64,000 nucleotides of DNA, taken from NCBI RefSeq assembly GCF_000741785.1, contig NZ_JGZP01000010.1:62001-126000 (forward strand), given 5' to 3'. Shown piece after piece: positions 52,345 to 60,584 of this stretch. The notes beneath the pieces were generated by a model that worked only from the letters and a program-made list of their open reading frames with translations, did no database searches and was not told where the DNA came from. The first letter of the stretch is position 1, and every line of letters starts with the position of its first letter. Both the position numbers and the translations under genes were made by a program. Source of the DNA: Bifidobacterium stellenboschense. GTDB lineage: Bacteria > Actinomycetota > Actinomycetes > Actinomycetales > Bifidobacteriaceae.

Positions 52345-53886
52345 TCACAGGTGCGTGCGCAGGCCCTTGAGGCGCGCGAGCGAAACCTCGCGGCCGACGA
52401 TCTCCATGGACTCGAAGAGCGGCGGGGAGACGCGGCGGCCGGACATGGCGACGCGCACCGGGCCGAAGGCGAGGCGCGGCTTGTAGCCGCCTTCCTCCAC
52501 GAGCGCCTTGTTCAGGGTCTCGTGCAGGTTGTCGGTCTTCCAATCGCCCTCGGAGACGCCTTCCAGCGCGGCGATCGCCAGGTCGAGCACGGCCGGTGCG
52601 GAATCCTTGAGCTGCTTCTTGGCACCGTCGTCCGGCTCGATGTACTCGGCGGTGGACAGCAGGGAGCCGACCATGCCGGCGACCTCGCCGAGCAGGCGCA
52701 CGCGCGTCTGGACGAGCGGCGCGGCGGCGGTCAGGATCTCCTGCTCGCGCTCGGTCAGCGCGTCCCACGAATCCGCGGAGACCACGCCGTCGCGCTTGAG
52801 GTACGGCACGGAGCGGCGCAGGAAGTCGGCGGGGTCGAGCATGCGCACGTGCTCGGCGTTGATGGAGATGGCCTTGTCGAGGTCGAAGCGGGCCGGGTTG
52901 GCCTTCACGTCGCGCACGTCGAACTTGGCGATCATCTCGTCCATCGAGAACACGTCGCGGTCGGGGGCGATGGACCAGCCGAGCAGCGCGAGGTAGTTGA
53001 GCAGGCCCTCGCGGATGAAGCCGGCGTCGCGGTGGTTGAACAGGTTGGATTCCGGATCGCGCTTGGAGAGCTTCTTGTTGCCCTGGCCCATCACGTACGG
53101 CATGTGGCCGAACAGCGGGGTCTGCTTGGCGATACCCAGCTCGATCAGGTAGCGGTAGAGTACGATCTGGCGCGGGGTGGAGCTCAGCAGATCCTCGCCG
53201 CGCAGCACGACGTTGATGTCCATCATCGCGTCGTCGACCGGGTTGGTGAGCGTGTACAGCGGGTCGCCGTTCGGGCGGACGATCACGTAGTCCGGCACGG
53301 AGCCGGCCTTGAACTCGATGGTGCCGCGGATGAGGTCGTCGAAGGCGATGTCCTCGTCGGGCATGCGAATGCGCAGCGCGGGCTTGCGGCCTTCGGCGCG
53401 GAAGGCGGCCTTCTGCTCCTCGGTCAGGTCACGGTCGTAGCCGTCATAGCCGAAGGCCTTCGGGCGGCCGGCAGCCACGTTGCGGGCTTCGATCTCCTCC
53501 GGAGTGGAGAAGGATTCGTAGGCGTAGCCAGCGGCCAGCAGCTTGGCGGCGACGTCCTTGTAGATGTCGGTGCGCTCGGACTGGCGGTACGGGCCGTGGG
53601 GGCCGCCCACGTCGATGCCCTCGTCCCAGTCGATGCCCAGCCAACGCAGGGATTCGAGGATCTGGTTGTAGCTTTCCTCGCTGTCGCGCTGGGCGTCGGT
53701 GTCTTCGATGCGGAAGACGAGCTTGCCGCCGGTGGCGCGCGCCTCAGCCCAGTTGAACAGGGCGGTGCGGATCATGCCGACGTGCGGGGTGCCGGTCGGG
53801 GACGGGCAGAATCGGACGCGCACGTCCTTCGGCAGTTCGGGCTTGTGGTTTTTCGCGGATTCGTTCGCGTGTTCGGCTTCAGTCAT
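52345..53886 (-). CDS. gltX: Glutamyl-tRNA synthetase
   Basis: 513 residues. A class I synthetase with the HIGH-like motif in [19 protein letters not shown] and [15 protein letters not shown]. The KMSKS-like [12 protein letters not shown] is present, and the anticodon-binding domain lies C-terminal. An N-terminal 20-residue charged tail precedes [12 protein letters not shown]. It charges tRNA-Glu, and in organisms without GlnRS also tRNA-Gln for GatCAB amidation. All three substrate tRNA genes of those types lie within 1.3 kb downstream on the same strand. Confidence 0.95.
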   Translation of the reverse strand: MTEAEHANESAKNHKPELPKDVRVRFCPSPTGTPHVGMIRTALFNWAEARATGGKLVFRIEDTDAQRDSEESYNQILESLRWLGIDWDEGIDVGGPHGPYRQSERTDIYKDVAAKLLAAGYAYESFSTPEEIEARNVAAGRPKAFGYDGYDRDLTEEQKAAFRAEGRKPALRIRMPDEDIAFDDLIRGTIEFKAGSVPDYVIVRPNGDPLYTLTNPVDDAMMDINVVLRGEDLLSSTPRQIVLYRYLIELGIAKQTPLFGHMPYVMGQGNKKLSKRDPESNLFNHRDAGFIREGLLNYLALLGWSIAPDRDVFSMDEMIAKFDVRDVKANPARFDLDKAISINAEHVRMLDPADFLRRSVPYLKRDGVVSADSWDALTEREQEILTAAAPLVQTRVRLLGEVAGMVGSLLSTAEYIEPDDGAKKQLKDSAPAVLDLAIAALEGVSEGDWKTDNLHETLNKALVEEGGYKPRLAFGPVRVAMSGRRVSPPLFESMEIVGREVSLARLKGLRTHL

Positions 53887-54039
53887 AGTCCCCTATTGTG
53901 CCGCGCGTGCCGGACGCGCGCGGGCGGGGGCGGGAGCGACGATGCTGGGCGGAATCGGCGGGAACCATGACGGGCTCCGTACAATGGGAAGCGGAACCAT
54001 ATCGGGAGATCATGGCGATCATGACTCGAAAGGGGAAGC

Positions 54040-55848
54040 ATGAGCGATCCGAACCACACGCCGCTGCCGCCGAATCCGGCGCAGCCGCAGCAACCCGGCG
54101 GGGCAGGGACTCCGGGGGATTCCGGCACCCAGACCAACGCCAATCCGAATAATCCCAACGCCTACGCCCAGCCGATGCCGCCGCAGTACGGGCAGCAGCC
54201 GGCCTACGGGCAGCCCACGCAGCAGCCCGCCTACGGGTATGCGCAGCCCGCCTACGGCCAGCCGGCGTACGGCACCCCCGCGCAGCCGACCCAGCCCGTG
54301 CAGCCGCAGTACGGACAGTACGCGCAGCCCGGATACGCGCAGTACAGCCAACCCGCACAGCCCATGCAGCCGCAGTACGGTCAGCCCGCCATCCCCACCT
54401 ATCCTCAGTCGCCGCAGTCCATGACGCCCGTGACGCCCGCGACACCGGATATTCCCGCCGCCCCGGCTGTTCCCGAAACGCCCGTCGCTCCCGAGGCACC
54501 GGTCGCCCCCAAGACGCCCGTCACCTCGACGGCTACGCCCGCAGCCGACCAGCCGACGACCGACGACGACTACGATGCCGACGCGACCGTGCTGGGCAGC
54601 GCCCACCCGGTACCGCCGGTCGCAAACGCGAATGTCGACGCCGACGCATCGCACACCGACACGGCTCCGCTGCCGTCCGCAGCGACGCCGGCCACGCCGG
54701 AACCGACGCCGTTCGGCGCCCCCGCACCCGCGGCACCCGCACCCGGCGCTCCCGAGCCCGGTGTCCAAGGCGTGCCGTTCCCCGGTACCCCCGTGCCCGG
54801 CGCGCCCGCACCTGCACCGGCCCCCAACCCGTACGCGTACGCAACCGGCGAACCGTCGATCGACGAGCCGTACTATGGCTGCCCGATCGGCACGGCGTTC
54901 ATCCGTTTCTGGAAGAAGTACATCGTGTTCTCCGGCCGCGCCTCGCGCAGCGAGTTCTGGTGGGTGGTCCTGTGCAATGCGATCGTCGGCTTCATTCTCG
55001 GATTCTTCACCGCGGTCGTCTACCGCGCGACCGGCGTGAATCTCGACTTCCTCGTCACCCTGTATCAGCTCGCCGTCATCATTCCGACATTGTCGCTGTC
55101 GGTCCGTCGTCTGCATGACACGAACAAGCCGGGCTGGTGGATCGCGATTCTCTATGGCGCCATCGCGGTGGGCGGCATTCTCGAAGTCGTCGGCGGCGCC
55201 TCGTTCGTCGTCGGCGGCGTCGGCAGCCTGCTCGGCGGCGGCCACGGGTACGGTACGGCCGCGGCCGGCGGCGGCATCCTGCTCCTCATCGGCGGCGTGC
55301 TGGATCTGGTCGGAGGCATCACCTACATCGTGTTCATGGCCCAGCCGAGCAAGCCGGAGGGCGCCCGTTTCGACAAGGCCGGCGCGCCCGCCGCCCCCGT
55401 CGCGGGCGCGCCGTACGGTGCTCCGGCTCCCGCCGCCCCGTACGGCGCCGCTCCGGGCAATCCCTACACGCCCGACCCGAACGCCGTTCCGGTGTACAGC
55501 ACGTCGACGCCCGGCTACGCGGCGGGCGACGCGCCGGTCCCGCCCGCACCGGCCGCCGACGGCACGGCACCGGCCGCGCCCGACGTGCCGGCTCCCGGCG
55601 AGACTCCGGTCACCCCGGCCGCGCAGGACGACCCGTTCGCCGTGCCCGCGCCCGCCGACCCGTTCGCGGTTCCGGCCACGACCGAACCAGCCTCGGCGCC
55701 CCAGACCGGCAACGACGACACCGACGACAACGTCGACATGGACGCGACCGTGCTGGGCAATCTCCCGCACACCGGCGGCCAAGCGCAGCCGAACGTCCAG
55801 CCGTCCGATCCATACGGTCAGGGCCAGAAGCCCTGGCAGGGGCAGTGA
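54040..55848 (+). CDS. DUF805 membrane protein with long Pro/Gln/Ala-rich arms
   Basis: 602 residues. Residues 1-270 are disordered, first Tyr/Gln/Pro repeats (PAYGQPAYG) then Pro/Ala/Thr. Residues about 275-440 form the DUF805 domain: FIRFWKKYIVFSGRASRSEF, then FWWVVLCNAIVGFILGFF, and SLSVRRLHDTNKPGWW, with four membrane helices. The C-terminal 160 residues are again Pro/Ala-rich. A DATVLG motif occurs in both arms (about residues 184 and 569). ATG 54040 follows AAGGGGAAG. Function of DUF805 is unknown; the arms may carry phosphothreonine docking sites. Confidence 0.8.
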   Translation: MSDPNHTPLPPNPAQPQQPGGAGTPGDSGTQTNANPNNPNAYAQPMPPQYGQQPAYGQPTQQPAYGYAQPAYGQPAYGTPAQPTQPVQPQYGQYAQPGYAQYSQPAQPMQPQYGQPAIPTYPQSPQSMTPVTPATPDIPAAPAVPETPVAPEAPVAPKTPVTSTATPAADQPTTDDDYDADATVLGSAHPVPPVANANVDADASHTDTAPLPSAATPATPEPTPFGAPAPAAPAPGAPEPGVQGVPFPGTPVPGAPAPAPAPNPYAYATGEPSIDEPYYGCPIGTAFIRFWKKYIVFSGRASRSEFWWVVLCNAIVGFILGFFTAVVYRATGVNLDFLVTLYQLAVIIPTLSLSVRRLHDTNKPGWWIAILYGAIAVGGILEVVGGASFVVGGVGSLLGGGHGYGTAAAGGGILLLIGGVLDLVGGITYIVFMAQPSKPEGARFDKAGAPAAPVAGAPYGAPAPAAPYGAAPGNPYTPDPNAVPVYSTSTPGYAAGDAPVPPAPAADGTAPAAPDVPAPGETPVTPAAQDDPFAVPAPADPFAVPATTEPASAPQTGNDDTDDNVDMDATVLGNLPHTGGQAQPNVQPSDPYGQGQKPWQGQ

Positions 55849-55891
55849 CCGCCCGATGATTCCGGGCCGGTCACGGCTCACTCCCGTACGA

Positions 55892-55951
55892 TAACGGTTC
55901 GCTCCTTGGTCTGCCGCGGAAACACGTGGCATACCAAGGAGCGAACCGTTA
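55892..55951. terminator. 60-bp hairpin between convergent genes
   Basis: Perfect 19-bp outer arms (55892-55910 and 55933-55951) built on GGTTCGCTCCTTGGT enclose an inner TGCCGCG/CGTGGCA stem. It lies between the DUF805 gene and nagA, which converge, and suits a bidirectional terminator. Downstream, GAGCCGAACCGTAT (55959 onward) repeats part of the right arm. Confidence 0.65.
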
Positions 55952-55998
55952 CTTATAGGAGCCGAACCGTATCAGCCTCTGGCCGCCGGCCCCGCCGG

Positions 55999-57381
55999 TC
56001 AGCGCAGTGCGCGGCCGGCGCACCACACGTGCCGCACGGCCCATGTGGCCGGGTCGAGCAGGTTGAGGTCGGCGGCGTAGCCGGGGGCGACCAGTCCGAT
56101 CGGCGCACCGGTCACCGGATTCGGCCGGTCGAATCCGAACGCGCGCGCCGGGGTGAGCGTCGCCGCCTCCACGGCCGCGGCCGGCTCGAATCCCAAGGCG
56201 AGCACGGCGCGTTGCACCGCCACCTCCAAGACGAGCGTCGACCCGGCGATCGCACCGTTGGAGACGAGCCGCGCGTGCCCGTCGACCACGTTCACGTCGA
56301 GTTCGCCGAGCTTGTACGCGCCGTCCGGGCACCCGGTGGCGGCCATCGCGTCGGTCACGAACGCGATCCGGTGCGGCGCGAATCCGAATCCCAACCGCAC
56401 CATCGGATCGTCCACGTGGAACCCGTCGTTGATGAGTTCGATCGTGACGCGCGGATCCTCCACGGCCGCGGGGATCGGCCCCGGCTCGCGGTGATGCAGG
56501 CCGTTCATCGCGTTGAACATGTGCGTCATGATGCCCGCGCCCGCGTCGAACCCGGCCTTCGCGGCCGTATAGTCGGCGTCGCAATGCCCGACCGCGGGCA
56601 CGACGCCCGCCGCCGCGAACCGTCGGATCGCCGAAACGCCGTGCTCCAGCTCCGGCGCGATCGTGACCTGACGGATGCAGCCGAGCCGCCCCGCGCCGCC
56701 GACGCCCGCCGCCGTATGCCGTCCGACCGGCCGCCCCGACGCCCCGGCGCCACCGCCAGCACCAGCACCGCCGTGCGCGCCGGCCACATACCCGGATGCC
56801 TCCAGCATCTCGTCGACGATCTCGTCCACCGGATCCTTCAGACAGTTCGGATCGTGCGCGCCCTTGCGCTTCAACGCGAGGAACGGCCCCTCCAAGTGGC
56901 ATCCGAGCACATCCGGACGACCGGACGCCATCACGTCGCGCACCGTGCGGATGTTGCGGCACATCACGTCCACCGGATTCGTGATCAACGACAGCACCTG
57001 CCGCGTCGTGCCGTGCACCGCGTGCCCGGTGCGCGCCACGTCGATGCCGTCCGCGCCGTCGTCGAACGAACGCTCCCACGCGCCATGCGCGTGAATGTCG
57101 ACGTATCCGGGCGTGAGGATCATCCCGTCCGCGTCGATCACCGTCTCGCGCGACGCCGGATCGAGACCGACTGTGCGGCACGCATGCTCGAACGCCTCCT
57201 CGCCGTCGCCGCCGCGCGCGACGCCGGACGCGACGATCACGCCGCGCGCGTCCGACACCGTCCACCAACCGTCACGCACGCCCGCGGCGTCCACCTTGCG
57301 CGCGCCGCGGATCGCGACCGGGTGCGGCGCGCCGTGCAGCGCCGCCGTCACCCGCGCGACCGTCTCGCTTCTGTCAGTCAT
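55999..57381 (-). CDS. nagA: N-acetylglucosamine-6-phosphate deacetylase
   Basis: 460 residues. An amidohydrolase-superfamily enzyme: GYVDIHAHGAWERSF (metal HxH region), GCHLEGPFLALKRKGAH (metal Glu), VVPAVGHCDADY and MTHMFNAMNGLHHREPG (metal His), VTDAMAATG (catalytic Asp). It releases acetate from GlcNAc-6-P. A Gly/Ala/Arg-rich insertion (about residues 195-235) enlarges it beyond the usual 380-400 residues. ATG 57381 follows AAGGAAC. NagB, the next step, is immediately upstream on the same strand. Confidence 0.94.
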   Translation of the reverse strand: MTDRSETVARVTAALHGAPHPVAIRGARKVDAAGVRDGWWTVSDARGVIVASGVARGGDGEEAFEHACRTVGLDPASRETVIDADGMILTPGYVDIHAHGAWERSFDDGADGIDVARTGHAVHGTTRQVLSLITNPVDVMCRNIRTVRDVMASGRPDVLGCHLEGPFLALKRKGAHDPNCLKDPVDEIVDEMLEASGYVAGAHGGAGAGGGAGASGRPVGRHTAAGVGGAGRLGCIRQVTIAPELEHGVSAIRRFAAAGVVPAVGHCDADYTAAKAGFDAGAGIMTHMFNAMNGLHHREPGPIPAAVEDPRVTIELINDGFHVDDPMVRLGFGFAPHRIAFVTDAMAATGCPDGAYKLGELDVNVVDGHARLVSNGAIAGSTLVLEVAVQRAVLALGFEPAAAVEAATLTPARAFGFDRPNPVTGAPIGLVAPGYAADLNLLDPATWAVRHVWCAGRALR

Positions 57382-57421
57382 ATTCGTTCCTTCCAATGTG
57401 ATGCCGCGTCGCGGCTCTTCC

Positions 57422-57472
57422 GACCACCCTCGGTCTCGCCACGCGAGACAGCTCCCGCCAGCGGGAGCGAGG
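57422..57472. repeat. Palindromic repeat unit between nagB and nagA
   Basis: Two adjacent hairpins in the order GACCACCCTCGGTCTCGCC and then CAGCTCCCGCCAGCGGGAGC. It lies within what should be the nagB-nagA transcript. Same variant as 45280, 46247 and 59576. Confidence 0.75.
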
Positions 57473-57478
57473 GATGCG

Positions 57479-58291
57479 TCAGATGCCCTGCCAGGCGGGC
57501 TTGTGGGCGTAGGCGTACCGGTAGTAGTCCTTGTGGCGCAGGCGGCTGGCGGCCTCCTCGTCGATGATGATCGTGGCGTGCGGGTGCAGCTGAAGGGCGG
57601 AGGCCGGGCAGAACGCGGAAACGCCGCCCTCGACGGTCTCCTCGATGGCCTCGGCCTTGCCTGCGCCGAACGCGAGCAGCACGAGATGCCGCGCCTTGAG
57701 GATCGTGCCGATACCCTGCGTGATGCAGTGGGTCGGCACCTGATCGATGTCGTCGTCGAAGAACCGCGCGTTGTCGATGCGGGTCTGTTCGGCGAGGGTC
57801 TTGACGCGCGTGCCGGAGGCGAGCGACGAGCCGGGCTCGTTGAAGCCGACGTGGCCGTCGGTGCCGATGCCGAGGATCTGCACGTCGATGCCGCCCGCCG
57901 CCTCGATCGCCGCGTCATAGGCGGGACCGGCGGCGGCGATCTTGTCGCCGTCCTCCAATGGGGCGCCGTTCAGCACGTCGCCGGGCACGTGGACCTTGGC
58001 CGGGTCGAGGCCGAGTGGCTCCACGACGGTGCGGTAGATGGTGGAATGGTAGGACTCCGGGTGGTCGAGCGGCAGGCCGAGGTATTCGTCGAGCGCGAAG
58101 CCGCGCACCTGGGAGACGTCGATATGCTCCTCCTTCACGATGCCGGCGAGCGCCTGGTAGGCGGCGAGCGGGCTCGATCCGGTGGCGAGGCCGAGGACCG
58201 CGTCGGGCTTGGCCTTGATGAGGTCCGCCACGCAGCGGCCGTAGATCGCGCCGGCCTCCGCTTCGGTTTTGACGATGATGATTTCCGCCAT
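57479..58291 (-). CDS. nagB: Glucosamine-6-phosphate deaminase
   Basis: 270 residues, the standard length. AVLGLATGSSPLAAYQAL (phosphate binding), FALDEYLGLPLDHPESYHST (catalytic Asp), ILGIGTDGHVGFNEPGSSL (active-site His with Asp/Glu relay) and ALLLAFGAGKA-type VLLAFGAGKAEAI are present. It converts GlcN-6-P to fructose-6-P and ammonia, feeding GlcNAc from mucin or milk glycans into the central pathway. ATG 58291 follows AAGGAAG. Upstream of nagA in the same orientation. Confidence 0.96.
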   Translation of the reverse strand: MAEIIIVKTEAEAGAIYGRCVADLIKAKPDAVLGLATGSSPLAAYQALAGIVKEEHIDVSQVRGFALDEYLGLPLDHPESYHSTIYRTVVEPLGLDPAKVHVPGDVLNGAPLEDGDKIAAAGPAYDAAIEAAGGIDVQILGIGTDGHVGFNEPGSSLASGTRVKTLAEQTRIDNARFFDDDIDQVPTHCITQGIGTILKARHLVLLAFGAGKAEAIEETVEGGVSAFCPASALQLHPHATIIIDEEAASRLRHKDYYRYAYAHKPAWQGI

Positions 58292-58382
58292 GGTGCTTCC
58301 TTGCTTCCTTTCCGCATGTCACGCGGCAGACCGGCTCCGTCGCCGGTCATGGCATCCGCCATGCTTCCTTCATCGTAATCGA

Positions 58383-58425
58383 CCCGCACCATTAATGCAA
58401 ACCTTCTTTACATTAACGGTGCGGG
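58383..58425. terminator. Hairpin between nagB and the upstream acidic-protein gene
   Basis: CCCGCACC (58383-58390) pairs with GGTGCGGG (58418-58425), with TTAATG/CATTAA continuing the stem after one mismatch. It lies 61 bp past the stop of the acidic-protein gene and upstream of nagB, so it is a terminator or a nagB operator. The AT-rich upper stem stands out in this GC-rich sequence. Confidence 0.55.
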
Positions 58426-58485
58426 CCGTTCCCGACGCGGGCGAGGAGATCACGTACGCCCCGGTCCGCCCCGGAGCACCGGAAT

Positions 58486-59538
58486 CTACAGTTCGACGGT
58501 CTCCGTGTTGTCGTTCTTGACGTGCGCGAACTTGGCGGCGAGCGCGGCCTTGTTGCGCTTCTCGTCCTCCTCCTTCGCCTTCTTCTTGGCGGCGGCCGGG
58601 TCCCACAGCACGTCCTCGCGGTGCTTCCTCCATTCCGCGGCGGCGAGCGGCGCGACGAACGCGGCGGTCGCGTCGAGCAGGGCGGCTTCCCCCACGACGA
58701 GCGTCGCGGCGTCGGCGAGCGCGGCGGTGCGGGCGGCGAGCAGGTCGCGGATCTGCACGTCGGTCAGGAAGATGCGCGGCACGGAGATCTGTTCGCGCAG
58801 CTCGTTGACGACGAGCAGCAGCGGCAACACGGCGCGTACGGCGGCGGCGTTGACGGGCGTGGCGGCGGTGACCGGAGCGGGGGCCGCATCGCCGGAATCA
58901 TCGTCCGTAGCGACGAGCAGCGCGTCGCACACGGTGAGCGCGGCCGCGAACCGGTGCGCCATCGCGTCGACGAGCGCGGGAGACGGCTCGAACGCGTCGT
59001 CGTCGACCGGCACGGCGGCGGCGTCCGCGGCTTCGGCCGCGCCGCCGGTCTCGCCGTCATCGCCGGCGACCGCGTACTCCCCCGCGTCGAACGTGCCGTC
59101 GTTCACGGCGGCTTCGACGGCATCCAGCGTCGCGTGCACGAGCGCGGGCGAGACGTCGTCCCATGTGACGCCGAGGTCGGCGGCGGCATCGTCGACGAGC
59201 GTCACGTCGCCCGTGTCGGAGAAGTCGGCGAGCGCGTCGTAGGCGTCGTTGGCGGCGAGCAGCGCGTCGACGATCGCCTGCGGGCGCCCGGGAATCGCGT
59301 CCGCACCCTCGTACACGTATTCGGCGTCGGGCACGGTCACGTCCTCGCCGGTGAGGATGCGGGCGAAGGCGCGCGTCACGCGCACCTGCAGGTTCTCGCC
59401 GTATTTCGCGTCGTTGTCCATGCGCATCGCGTCGGTGAGCGGCCATAGCGCGATCAGGCGCGCCGCCTCGCGCGCCGCCTCGCGCACGGCGGGCATGGCG
59501 GCCACGCGCGCGATGTCTGCGGTGTTCAGTTCGGTCAT
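58486..59538 (-). CDS. Hypothetical acidic alpha-helical protein
   Basis: 350 residues from ATG 59538 (AAAGGAG upstream). I do not recognise a family. It is rich in Ala, Asp and Val, with no signal peptide or membrane helix. The N-terminal half (VREAAREAARLIALWPLTDA, VRVTRAFARILTGEDVTVPD) and a central block (LLLVVNELREQISVPRIFLT) look globular and helical. Between them lies a poor-complexity acidic segment (ETGGAAEAADAAAVPVDDD). The C-terminus AAAKKKAKEEDEKRNKAALA is a charged helix, perhaps coiled coil. Codon use matches its neighbours, so it is a real gene. Confidence 0.75.
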   Translation of the reverse strand: MTELNTADIARVAAMPAVREAAREAARLIALWPLTDAMRMDNDAKYGENLQVRVTRAFARILTGEDVTVPDAEYVYEGADAIPGRPQAIVDALLAANDAYDALADFSDTGDVTLVDDAAADLGVTWDDVSPALVHATLDAVEAAVNDGTFDAGEYAVAGDDGETGGAAEAADAAAVPVDDDAFEPSPALVDAMAHRFAAALTVCDALLVATDDDSGDAAPAPVTAATPVNAAAVRAVLPLLLVVNELREQISVPRIFLTDVQIRDLLAARTAALADAATLVVGEAALLDATAAFVAPLAAAEWRKHREDVLWDPAAAKKKAKEEDEKRNKAALAAKFAHVKNDNTETVEL

Positions 59539-59575
59539 CTTGCTCCTTTGCGTTTCGTGCGGGAGACCCGCGGGC

Positions 59576-59624
59576 GACCACCCTCGGTCCCGCCGGCGCT
59601 CGACAGCTCCCGCCGGCGGGAGCA
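59576..59624. repeat. Palindromic repeat unit
   Basis: ACCACCCTCGGTCCCGCC then a short dyad and CAGCTCCCGCCGGCGGGAGC, between the histidine phosphatase and the acidic-protein gene. Confidence 0.72.
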
Positions 59625-59657
59625 GGCCCCCATCCACATGTCGATTCTAGTGTGCGT

Positions 59658-60317
59658 CTATTGGATTCCGGCGGCGGGGTCGACATACGTGATGGACATC
59701 ACACGGCCGGTCTCGCAGTCGAACGTGATGGACGTGATCGAGGCGAGCGCGGTGTGGCGCAGGAACATCCAGTGTTCGGCGTGACCGGTTTCGAGCAGAT
59801 GACGGAACGACCAGATCGGCGATTCGTGGCTGACGACGATGATCTGCTCGCCGGGGTGCCGGCGGATTTTCTCGCGCGCGAAGTCTCCGACGCGCGCGGC
59901 GATGTGCGCGTACGACTCGCCCCAACTGGGCTTCCACAGGTTCGCGACGAGCCTCCAGTTGCCGTTCCTCCACAGCGCGCCTTCGCCGTGGCCGATGCGC
60001 TTGCCCCGGAACTCGTTGCCGGCTTCGATGACGCGTTCGTCGGTCGTGAGCGTGAGCGGCTCCTGCCCGCGCGCCTCGCGCACCGGGTTCAGCGCGTCGA
60101 GGATCGCGCCGGCAGTCTCGCGCGTGCGGTCGAGCGGCGACGAGTAGACGGCGGAGACGGTGTTCATCTGCGGGCTGGCGGCGATGTACGCGCCGGTCGC
60201 CTCGGCCATGCGGCGGCCCACGTCGGACAGGTGGAAGTCGGGAAGGCGCTCGTAGAGCAGATGATCGGGGTTGTGCACCTTGCCGTGACGGACGAAATGG
60301 ATGGTGGTGGCGGTCAT
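59658..60317 (-). CDS. Histidine phosphatase family protein (phosphoglycerate mutase-like)
   Basis: 219 residues. The catalytic RHG motif is TIHFVRHGKVHNPDHL (phosphohistidine). SSPLDRTRETAGAIL and VVSHESPIWSF give the second His and Arg of the pocket. It resembles CobC/GpmB-type phosphatases rather than true phosphoglycerate mutase; the substrate is not readable. ATG 60317 follows GGAGG. Confidence 0.88.
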   Translation of the reverse strand: MTATTIHFVRHGKVHNPDHLLYERLPDFHLSDVGRRMAEATGAYIAASPQMNTVSAVYSSPLDRTRETAGAILDALNPVREARGQEPLTLTTDERVIEAGNEFRGKRIGHGEGALWRNGNWRLVANLWKPSWGESYAHIAARVGDFAREKIRRHPGEQIIVVSHESPIWSFRHLLETGHAEHWMFLRHTALASITSITFDCETGRVMSITYVDPAAGIQ

Positions 60318-60584
60318 CGCCGGCCTCCTTCGGGAATCGGTGAACGGTTCGCGATACGGTTCGCAATTTTGTATTCCAATCTACCGCGATGCGGCCGCGT
60401 GTCGCGGCGCACGCGCGCGTAGAGTGGCCGCGACGCAAACGTGCGTGCATGCGGCGGGAGCCCATGGACGCACTCCTTTGCGCGACCAACAGGACAAGCA
60501 CACATCATTCGATGAGGGCTTCGCCGGCCAACGCCACGGCCGTCGGGGGACATCCAATCGGTAGCGGAAAGGAGCGGGTGCGGT

